Virus record (IMG/VR): IMGVR_UViG_3300007760_000924
Coordinates: 1 to 26,002 of that record
Reading direction: 5' to 3' (one strand)
From: a virus
Length of the DNA stretch: 26,002 nucleotides
Shown here in pieces: positions 20,060-26,002 of the stretch. Position 1 is the stretch's first letter. Each line of letters starts with the position of its first letter. The notes below the pieces were generated by a model, which was not told where the DNA came from, made no database searches, and saw only the letters and a list, made by a program, of their open reading frames with translations. A program made the position numbers and the translations under genes.

Positions 20060-21735
20060 TGAACACGATCGAGCAGCCGACGGAGTCCACGCCTCCGCTC
20101 GCTCCCGAGAGCCGACCCGACGATCGTCTCGCTATGCAGGAAGCGACGCGACGACTCGCGTTCACCGACGGACGCTGGTCGAAGCTCGGCAAGGATCATC
20201 TGACTCTTCAGCTCCGCGAGAAGCGATCGATGCTCGTCGGCGCCCCGAACATCTCCGAGAACGCGGTCAAGCAATTCTCGACCGAGATCGCGGTCGTCTA
20301 CGACGAGACTCCGGGGCTGTCGCACGAAGACGCGGAGGGGCTCGAGCGACTCGAGACGCAGCTCGCGAACTGCGGTCGGTGGGAGATCGCCCAGCAGATG
20401 CAGCGCGATCTCGAGGTCGTGAACCAGGCGCTCCTCTATTTCTCGTGGTCCGACTCCGGCGCGGAGGGGCGCCTCGACTGCTGCGCCGCGCGGATGGATC
20501 GCGTCTTCTTCGACCCGATGCCCGGGGACTCTCGTCGTCCGGGTCGCGTCTACTGGTCACGTCAGCGACACGTCCTGAAGAAGAACGGGAAGACGTCCGT
20601 CGAATGGGTGTGGGACGTTTGGGATGTTCGCCCGAACCCGTCGAAGGGCAATCCGGCCGCTCCGCCGCTCGAGGACGGAGAGCCCGAGCGACCGTACTTC
20701 CGGATCCTCGACGCGAAGCTCGAGAACGACTTGACGCAGCAATTCGTGAAGCCGGAGCAGTGGCGCGGAGCTGCGTTCCCGTGGAGGCGAGAGGACTCGA
20801 CGCCCGTCCTTCCGTTCGTCCTCTATCACAAGCAGATCCCCGCGGACGGAGCGCTTCGCGACCCGTGGAGCGGCGCGGAAGTCATCTACGGAACGCTTCA
20901 GGGCTGCGTCGATTGGACGAATCTCGATCACGCGACGATGCGCGCGAGTTGGGACGTCCGCGGCATCATCGGCGGTCGTCTTCAGGGGACGTCTCCGGCG
21001 ACGAGCGTGAAGGGGTCCGAGCCGTCTCCGGTGCTGACGATTCCCGACGACCCGACGGGGATCAAATACGTTCGCCACGACGGAGAGGGGGCCGCGTCAA
21101 CGTTTCAGTGGGGATCGCCCGTGGACATCGAGGCTCACGAGCGGGTGTTTCATCGGAAGTCCGCGCGTCTCGCGATTCACTACGGATTGAGCCCCGCGGA
21201 CGTCTCCATCGAGACTTCGGGCCCGATGTCCGGCGCCGCGTTCTACGTCTCGAGAGAGGGGAAGCGGAAAGCGTCCGCGCGTCGCGTTCCGAGTCTCCGT
21301 CGCGGTGATGTCGAGTCCTTCGTCGTCGTCTCCGCGATCCTCCGAGACAAGGGGGTCAGCGTCCCCGAGTCCGGCTATCGGATCGAGTACGGAACGATCG
21401 AACTCTCGACGAAGGAGCGTCGCGAGATCACAGAGGGCGGGCTCCTCGAAGTCGAAGCGGGCATCTCGACGCGTCTCGAGCTGCGACAGCGACTCAACCC
21501 CGGCGAGACTGCGTCGGAGTCCTTCGTCGCGCTCGCTCGAGCGGAGATCGAGCAGAAGATCGAGAGCGCGTCCTCGACGCCGGAGGGGCTCGAGATCCTC
21601 TCGCAGCTCGTCGCAGGCGACCTCGACGCGGACGAGGCTCGGCAGATGCTTCTCGAGCTGGACGTCGCGCCCGCGGAGCCCCCGCCGGCCTCGGACGAAG
21701 AGGAAGAGGAGGTCGTCGAGAATGAGCTTCCGTAG
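20059..21735 (+). CDS. Portal protein
   Basis: 558 residues; ATG at 20059 shares its A with the TAA of the terminase. N-terminal helical and strand pattern (RWSKLGKDHLTLQLREKRSM, NISENAVKQFSTEIAVVYDE), central FDPMPGDS and WDVWDVRPNP regions, DLTQQF, and a long C-terminal half containing HYGLSPADVSIE (near 380-390). Its last section is strongly acidic (DEEEEEVVENE). Such size, order and the acidic C-terminus are typical of dodecameric portals that form the head vertex for packaging and tail attachment. The acidic C-terminus overlaps the start of the muramidase gene by 14 bases. The assignment rests chiefly on position after the terminase and overall architecture. Confidence 0.8.
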   Translation: MNTIEQPTESTPPLAPESRPDDRLAMQEATRRLAFTDGRWSKLGKDHLTLQLREKRSMLVGAPNISENAVKQFSTEIAVVYDETPGLSHEDAEGLERLETQLANCGRWEIAQQMQRDLEVVNQALLYFSWSDSGAEGRLDCCAARMDRVFFDPMPGDSRRPGRVYWSRQRHVLKKNGKTSVEWVWDVWDVRPNPSKGNPAAPPLEDGEPERPYFRILDAKLENDLTQQFVKPEQWRGAAFPWRREDSTPVLPFVLYHKQIPADGALRDPWSGAEVIYGTLQGCVDWTNLDHATMRASWDVRGIIGGRLQGTSPATSVKGSEPSPVLTIPDDPTGIKYVRHDGEGAASTFQWGSPVDIEAHERVFHRKSARLAIHYGLSPADVSIETSGPMSGAAFYVSREGKRKASARRVPSLRRGDVESFVVVSAILRDKGVSVPESGYRIEYGTIELSTKERREITEGGLLEVEAGISTRLELRQRLNPGETASESFVALARAEIEQKIESASSTPEGLEILSQLVAGDLDADEARQMLLELDVAPAEPPPASDEEEEEVVENELP

Positions 21736-22282
21736 CGCGCTCGACTTCGTCCTCGGGCGAGAGGGGGGATTCGTCGATCATCCGTCGGACCCCGGCGGCG
21801 CGACGAACTTCGGGATCACCCAAGCGACGCTCGACGCGTGGACCGACTCGCGCATGTTCCCGCGGAAGAGCGTTCGAGACATCGAGCGGAACGAACTCGA
21901 GAGCATCTACCGCGAGCGCTATTGGGCCCCCGTCCAGGGGGCGACGCTCGACCCGAGACTCGCTCTCGTCCTCTTCGACTCCGCCGTTCTCTTCGGGGTC
22001 GATGACGCGATCCCGTGGCTTCAGTCCGCGCTATGCGAGGCGAGCGCCTCGGAGATCGTCGTTGATGGAGACCTCGGCCCGAAGACTCGAGCAGCTCTCG
22101 ACGTCGTCCTCGAGCGATCGGACGGAGCCGTCGGGCTCTGCTGCATCGTCGTCCTGTATCGACGGAATCGACATCGACAGCGAGCGCGAACGCATCGACC
22201 GAGTCGCGACTTCCTCGACGGATGGATCGCGCGGACCGATCATCTCCTCGCAGAGCTTGAACGGATCGCTCCTCCCGAATAG
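21722..22282 (+). CDS. Endolysin, GH108-type N-acetylmuramidase
   Basis: 186 residues. The N-terminus ALDFVLGREGGFVDHP followed by DPGGATNFGIT is the GH108 signature. Glu14 is the expected catalytic acid. LESIYRERYWAPV (59-71) belongs to the same fold. The C-terminal half with GDLGPKTRAAL is the peptidoglycan-binding part that usually accompanies this domain. It cleaves the glycan backbone of the cell wall for lysis or as a virion-associated lysozyme. No signal peptide is visible, so access to the wall would need a holin, and a holin-like gene follows at 22509. Position between portal and scaffold is unusual. The starting ATG lies within the end of the portal gene. Confidence 0.85.
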   Translation: MSFRSALDFVLGREGGFVDHPSDPGGATNFGITQATLDAWTDSRMFPRKSVRDIERNELESIYRERYWAPVQGATLDPRLALVLFDSAVLFGVDDAIPWLQSALCEASASEIVVDGDLGPKTRAALDVVLERSDGAVGLCCIVVLYRRNRHRQRARTHRPSRDFLDGWIARTDHLLAELERIAPPE

Positions 22283-22329
22283 GGTGGGCGCATGAGACGA
22301 GAACCCGGGGGCGGGGCGAGGTAGCGCGC

Positions 22330-22530
22330 ATGTCCGCGACGATCCCTACCGTGTCGAGCGAATCGAAGCCGCCGACCTCGCTCCGACGTCTCCGCGGGGG
22401 CATCTGCGCGCGCGAGGAGTGTCTCGACGCTCCGCGGAGTCGAGGAGTGATCCTCCCGACTCTGGACCGACTCGACGGGATCACATCTGGACTGATCCGG
22501 CGGGATCGATGGAAGACGACGAGCGAGTAG
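22330..22530 (+). CDS. Small ORF between endolysin and holin, uncertain
   Basis: 66 residues from ATG at 22330, with GGCGAGG upstream. It carries CAREEC and a basic C-terminus. It overlaps the holin start by 22 bases in a different frame. No family recognised and no coupling signal at its start, so it may not be translated. The rest of 22283-22508 holds nothing else I can support. Confidence 0.35.
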   Translation: MSATIPTVSSESKPPTSLRRLRGGICAREECLDAPRSRGVILPTLDRLDGITSGLIRRDRWKTTSE

Positions 22531-22832
22531 CCGAGCGAATCGCTCGCTCGACGGAGCAGCTCTCAGACGCGCTCGAGCATCTCGCGAACGAAGTCGGAGA
22601 GATGCGACCGGCGGTCGCGCGGATCGACGAGTACGTTCAGGATCAGCGCTTCGAGGACGAAGTCGAGCGTCGCGTTGACGAGCGGATGGAGAAGCACAAG
22701 TCGAAGCCCGTCGAGAAGTCCGATCGCGTCGTTCTCGCGCTCCCGAAGGGTTGGATCAGCGCGAAGATGATCGGCGGGGTCCTCGCGCTCCTCGGGACTC
22801 TCGCGGGGATCCTGAAGGCGATCGTCGGGTAG
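22509..22832 (+). CDS. Holin-like protein (coiled coil plus one transmembrane segment)
   Basis: 107 residues from ATG at 22509 (a GTG at 22419 is an alternative). Residues 6-65 are a long charged helix (ERIARSTEQLSDALEHLANEV, RFEDEVERRVDERMEKH). A single hydrophobic segment closes the protein (ISAKMIGGVLALLGTLAGILKAIVG, within 83-107). The layout resembles XhlA-type holin accessories: an N-terminal coiled coil with a C-terminal membrane helix. It lies one gene after the muramidase, which supports a lysis role: it would permit the endolysin to cross the membrane. A different membrane-tethering function is possible. Confidence 0.6.
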   Translation: MEDDERVAERIARSTEQLSDALEHLANEVGEMRPAVARIDEYVQDQRFEDEVERRVDERMEKHKSKPVEKSDRVVLALPKGWISAKMIGGVLALLGTLAGILKAIVG

Positions 22833-22850
22833 CACTCGATCACGTCTCGC

Positions 22851-22880
22851 TTGCGCGCGTCGGCGCGTCGCGGTTACGCT
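22851..22880 (+). promoter_or_regulatory. Candidate promoter before the scaffold/capsid genes
   Basis: TTGCGC (22851-22856) and TACGCT (22875-22880) are spaced by 18 bases. The intergenic gap 22833-22933 is the largest in the head region, so a separate start for high capsid expression is plausible. The match to consensus is weak. The nearby GGTTACGCTCT also occurs at 13481-13491. Confidence 0.3.
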
Positions 22881-22933
22881 CTTCGCATCCCGCTTCGCCA
22901 CGTTGGGCGTAAAACACGAATGGGAGACGACTG

Positions 22934-23512
22934 GTGCCACCCGAAGAAGATCCGGCGACTCCGCCGCAGACCCCTCCGCAGCCGCTCCAGCCGCCGAGCA
23001 CTCCGACGCAACCGGGCCCCGGTCCGGTTCCTTACGAGAGGTTCAAGTCCGTCCGCGACGACTATCGCGCTTTGATGGAGGAGCACGCCTCCACGAAGCA
23101 GAAGCTCGAAGCGCGCGGATCCTGGCTTTCTCCCGAGGACCACGAGAGCGCCGTCGAGAGCGCCGTGAAGAAAGCCCGCCGGTCGGGCGATCTCGCGGTT
23201 CACCTCGTCGGGGCGGGAGTGGAGCGCGACTCGCGGGAATACAGATTCCTCGCGAGCGAGTTCGACGACGTCGAGCCCGACGGATGGGGCGCGAAGCTCG
23301 AGGAGCTGCGCGAGCAGTCCCCCGGATTCTTCCCGAGTGTCGCCGGTCAGCCGCCGCCGACCCGACGAACGAACCCCGAGTCAGGAACCCGCAGCCCTTC
23401 GACCCCGAGCGGGGGCGTCTTGACCCCGGAGAAGATCCGAGCGATGACGCCCGACGAGTATCTCGCCAACCGCGAAGAGATCCTGAAGAGCATGGGGGCC
23501 CCGACTCGCTGA
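22934..23512 (+). CDS. Scaffold-like protein
   Basis: 192 residues starting GTG at 22934, with GGGAG eight bases upstream. A proline-rich N-terminus (PATPPQTPPQPLQPPS) is followed by a charged helix (YERFKSVRDDYRALMEEHASTKQKLEA) and a second helical region. A Ser/Thr/Pro-rich linker leads to a short helical C-terminus (PDEYLANREEILKS). Small, helical, low-complexity proteins directly before the capsid gene are generally capsid scaffolds. They guide prohead assembly and are then lost. No protease was found, so release would be intact or by another factor. Position supports the call more than sequence does. Confidence 0.6.
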   Translation: MPPEEDPATPPQTPPQPLQPPSTPTQPGPGPVPYERFKSVRDDYRALMEEHASTKQKLEARGSWLSPEDHESAVESAVKKARRSGDLAVHLVGAGVERDSREYRFLASEFDDVEPDGWGAKLEELREQSPGFFPSVAGQPPPTRRTNPESGTRSPSTPSGGVLTPEKIRAMTPDEYLANREEILKSMGAPTR

Positions 23513-23530
23513 TCAGCGAGAAGATCCATC

Positions 23531-24442
23531 ATGGCGAACGAAGTCTACGTATCCAGCTCGAGCGACCTCCTCCAGACCGAAGTTTTGGCGAAGGAACTCG
23601 AGATGCTCCTCCACACGCGTCCGCATCTCCGCGGGCTCTGCACCTACCGCGGCGACACCCGCGGGACCGCGACGGACACGATCAAGGTCCGCCAGGTCGA
23701 CGACGACGACGTCGCGGAGAGCGTCGCGGAAGACGCGAGCCCGACCGGCAACACCGCGATCACGGATTCGAGCTACACGCTCGTCCCGTCGCGTCGCGTG
23801 ATCAAGCGAGAGATGTCCGACTACATGTCGAACATCTCCGATCTCGGGCTTCACAACCCCGTCGGGCTCGCCGCGTACAACTTCGGCGCGGTGATGCGCG
23901 CGTTCGACGCGATCGTGACCGCGCTCTTCCCGAGCTTCACCGGCTCGCAGGGGACGAGCGGCGCCGCGCTGACGTGGACCGACGTGCTCCTCGCGAAGCA
24001 GGTCCTCCGCGAGCGCGAGAACGGCGCGGATCTCGTCTTCGTCGGTCACTCCGAGCAGTGGAGCGACATCGAGAACGACATCGTCGGGCTCGCCGGTCCG
24101 CAGCAGTACATCGAGGGGATTCAGGGACTCTCGCTCGACGCGAAGGGCCCGAACTTCGTCGGCGCCGTCGGTCGGATGGAGTTCTTCACGTCGAATCAGG
24201 TCACGCAGTCCGGCGGCGATCACCGCGGAGCGCTCTTCGCGCGCGGCGGCATCGCCTACGCGGAAGGGTCCCCGAACCCCGTCTCGATGGGCTCGCGCAT
24301 CTTCGCCCCGGGCGGCGTCGTCTACAGCGTCTTCGACATCGACGGCGACAAGGCGAACCAGCTCCTCTGGACGAACTACTTCGTCGCCGCCGGGATCACC
24401 CAGGCGGGGATGGGAATCACGCTGCTCTCCGTGGACGACTGA
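23531..24442 (+). CDS. Major capsid protein
   Basis: 303 residues, ATG at 23531. The composition and pattern (N-terminal helix SDLLQTEVLAKELEML, RGTATDTIKVRQVDDDD, SSYTLVPSRRVIKREMSDYM, and a C-terminal beta part with ALFARGGIAYAEGSPNPV and ANQLLWTNYFVAAGI) fit a HK97-fold coat protein. This fold is expected for tailed phages and was not independently proven. The protein has no long N-terminal delta domain, which agrees with the presence of a separate scaffold gene just upstream. Only 18 bases separate the genes. The ribosome binding site is modest, so strong transcription may come from the candidate promoter at 22851. Confidence 0.75.
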   Translation: MANEVYVSSSSDLLQTEVLAKELEMLLHTRPHLRGLCTYRGDTRGTATDTIKVRQVDDDDVAESVAEDASPTGNTAITDSSYTLVPSRRVIKREMSDYMSNISDLGLHNPVGLAAYNFGAVMRAFDAIVTALFPSFTGSQGTSGAALTWTDVLLAKQVLRERENGADLVFVGHSEQWSDIENDIVGLAGPQQYIEGIQGLSLDAKGPNFVGAVGRMEFFTSNQVTQSGGDHRGALFARGGIAYAEGSPNPVSMGSRIFAPGGVVYSVFDIDGDKANQLLWTNYFVAAGITQAGMGITLLSVDD

Positions 24443-24482
24443 TCGACTGATCGTCGTCCTCGAGAGCTTGTAGGAGAGCTAC

Positions 24483-25448
24483 ATGCCGCACGAACCGACT
24501 CCGAGCGCTCGTCCTGTCGAGGACGGGTTCGCGACCGCGCCGAACCCGTTTCAGAAGAAAGAACGAGACGTTCGGGGTCGGGTCGATGCCGCGACCGATT
24601 TCAAGTTCCATCTCGCGCACCGCGTCGGAGACTGGATCGTCGATGTCGAAGGGAATCTGATCCCCGATCTTCGACGGATCGCGCATGCCCCCGGCGTGAA
24701 CGCGACGAATCGTCAAGACAACTTCCTCGGCACCGCGGTCCAGCACCAGAACGCCGGGTTCGTGTTCGTTCCGCGCGACGCTCTCGGGCCCGGGTCCGAC
24801 TATATGCGCGTCTTCGTGAACAAGAAGGGGAAGCCGGTTCATCGGACCGTCTTCGAGAAGCCGATCCGACGTCAGTCCGGGCGAACGAAGTTCAGGACCG
24901 ATCGCGAGAGCTGGCGCGACTTCTGCTTTCTCCTCCGCGACGGGACCCACTCCGGGTTCAAGCTCGAAGCTCCGCGCCCGGAGCACATCGAGGGACTGCT
25001 CGTCGCTGCGAGGAAGAAGCGCGCTGCGCTGCGCGCCCCGAGCACCGAAGACCCCGCGAAGCGTGCCGAGTACGCGCTCCGCTGCGAGATCGTCGAGAAG
25101 CAGCTCGCGACGCTCGAGCGCGAGTCCTCGATCGCGATCGACATCTACGGAGAGATGCAGTCCGTCGAAGTGACCGCAGACGAAGCGGTCGCCGGGCTCT
25201 CGTCCATCCGCGAGAAGCGTCTCCGAGCCGAGGGGAAGCTCCCGAGTCTCGAGGACGAAGCTCGAGCGCGTCGTCTCGAGGACGAGCGACGTCGCGTCGC
25301 AGCTCTCGAGGAGGAGGAAGAGCGGAAGCACGCGGAGCGCGCGAAACTCGAAGAGAAGAAGCGACTCGCGGCGGAGAAAAAGCGCGCAGCCGCCGCGAAG
25401 AAGGGGGCGACGGGACCCGCGAAGGATCCGCCGCCGCCCCCGGCATGA
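24483..25448 (+). CDS. Structural protein with C-terminal coiled coil, unknown role
   Basis: 321 residues from ATG at 24483 with GGAGAG upstream. Residues 30-150 look like a folded domain (FKFHLAHRVGDWIVDVEGNLIP, NAGFVFVPRDALG, RTVFEKPIRRQSG). The C-terminal third is a strongly charged, Ala/Lys/Glu-rich helix (ALEEEEERKHAERAKLEEKKR) ending in a proline-rich tail. Directly after the capsid gene, it may be a minor head or internal virion protein. No family recognised. Coupled to the next gene by an ATGA overlap. Confidence 0.6.
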   Translation: MPHEPTPSARPVEDGFATAPNPFQKKERDVRGRVDAATDFKFHLAHRVGDWIVDVEGNLIPDLRRIAHAPGVNATNRQDNFLGTAVQHQNAGFVFVPRDALGPGSDYMRVFVNKKGKPVHRTVFEKPIRRQSGRTKFRTDRESWRDFCFLLRDGTHSGFKLEAPRPEHIEGLLVAARKKRAALRAPSTEDPAKRAEYALRCEIVEKQLATLERESSIAIDIYGEMQSVEVTADEAVAGLSSIREKRLRAEGKLPSLEDEARARRLEDERRRVAALEEEEERKHAERAKLEEKKRLAAEKKRAAAAKKGATGPAKDPPPPPA

Positions 25449-25831
25449 TCCGCGAGATCCGCCTCCCGATCGGCGCGTCGGTCCGACTGTGGCCGGACGG
25501 TAGCTACACCGTTCCGAACCCCGATGGGTCCTCGACCTACGTCTGCGACGCCGTCGTCGCCGTCGAGGACGCGTTCGCCCGCGCCTCCGTGTTCGACTTC
25601 GCTGCGAACGAGTACATCGAGGCCCGGGAGGCGGCCGACGAGCTGCGCCGCCGTCGCCACGAAGGGATCGACCGGATGCACGGGGTCGATCACCGACCCC
25701 TGAAGCCCGTCGCCCCGTTCTCCGTGTTCCTCGAGCAATCCCGCGCGCTACGAATCAAGCGAGAGCGGGACGCGACGTGTTACAACGACTCGACCCGACA
25801 CGAGCCCGGCAGGCGCCGGGCCGATCTCTGA
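25445..25831 (+). CDS. Small head-region hypothetical protein
   Basis: 128 residues. ATG at 25445 overlaps the preceding stop (ATGA). IREIRLPIGASVRLWPDGSYTVPNPDGSS forms an N-terminal beta region. A helical middle (FDFAANEYIEAREAADELRRRRHEG) and a basic tail follow. Likely a small virion component by location; no family recognised. Confidence 0.55.
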   Translation: MIREIRLPIGASVRLWPDGSYTVPNPDGSSTYVCDAVVAVEDAFARASVFDFAANEYIEAREAADELRRRRHEGIDRMHGVDHRPLKPVAPFSVFLEQSRALRIKRERDATCYNDSTRHEPGRRRADL

Positions 25832-25847
25832 CCGGAGACGATCCGAC

Positions 25848-26002
25848 ATGGCGACCCCCTCCACTCTCCGCGCCCGCATCATGGGCCGCTTCCGGAACTT
25901 CTTCGTCGCGTTCCTCGGGATCCACATCCTCGCGACCACGACGAGCGCCCCGGAGTCATCGCCCGCCATCCTCTCGGGGGCCGGCGCCCCGGCGATGATC
26001 GC
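25848..26002 (+). CDS. Partial gene at right edge, hypothetical
   Basis: ATG at 25848, open to the end of the window (51 residues seen, no stop). GGAG lies about 10 bases upstream. The start is MATPSTLRARIMGRFRNFFVAF and continues with a Ser/Ala/Gly-rich stretch. Another frame here is also open, so the call relies on the ribosome binding site and spacing. Probably another head gene. Confidence 0.45.
   Translation, partial: MATPSTLRARIMGRFRNFFVAFLGIHILATTTSAPESSPAILSGAGAPAMI

Noticed and set aside
22292-22324. Ten-codon ORF after the endolysin
   Set aside because: Too short, no coupling to neighbours and no recognisable feature.
22833-22933. Intergenic gap considered as a tRNA
   Set aside because: No cloverleaf, anticodon loop or GGTTC-type T-loop could be folded.

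Overview
This window is a high-GC stretch of a tailed double-stranded DNA bacteriophage genome (or a prophage). The evidence is a rightward virion-assembly series with large terminase, portal, scaffold-like protein and major capsid protein, plus tail proteins at the left end and a lysis pair. No bacterial housekeeping gene, rRNA, tRNA or CRISPR array was seen. The host cannot be named. Good GGAGG-type ribosome binding sites, a DnaC-type helicase loader, a GH108-type muramidase and a holin-like protein all point to a high-GC bacterium rather than an archaeon. No integrase was seen, so lifestyle is open.

Layout. (1) 39-374, leftward: a small ribbon-helix-helix-like gene whose start overlaps that of the next gene. 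(2) 373-5334, rightward: two large tail-tip or receptor-binding proteins. (3) 5236-6900, leftward: six small genes with overlapping stops and starts, mostly cysteine-rich or membrane proteins. They sit behind a promoter and hairpin element that recurs at 15903-15932. (4) 7096-7494: a lone rightward gene. (5) 7458-13460, leftward: a long, nearly fully coupled operon. In transcription order it encodes a Cys-containing small protein, a Gp3/RDF-like protein, two small proteins, a DnaQ-like exonuclease, a remnant of a cytosine-C5 methyltransferase, a PD-(D/E)XK nuclease, an adenine methyltransferase, two mini-proteins and a Mom/DruA-like protein. (6) 13541-26002, rightward: Cro-like regulator, lambda O-like initiator with four iterons inside the gene, DnaC-like loader, small genes, candidate small terminase, coiled-coil protein, RuvC-like resolvase, a PPC-motif protein, large terminase, portal, muramidase, holin, scaffold, capsid and further head genes running off the window.

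How it works together (inference). Divergent transcription from the 13461-13540 region would give an early leftward DNA-metabolism and modification operon, and rightward replication (O-like initiator binding its own gene, then DnaC-like loading of the host helicase). The RuvC-like nuclease would clear branched DNA before packaging by the terminase. Several genes or remnants concern DNA modification: the adenine methyltransferase, the Mom/DruA-like protein, the C5-methyltransferase remnant and the PPC protein. This suggests repeated turnover of anti-restriction functions.

The observations most worth checking are the lambda-type origin inside the O-like gene (14148-14231), the deleted C5-methyltransferase still held in the coupled operon (10811-10918), the 30-bp promoter and hairpin element shared by two distant transcription units, and the internal duplication next to the catalytic motif of the adenine methyltransferase.
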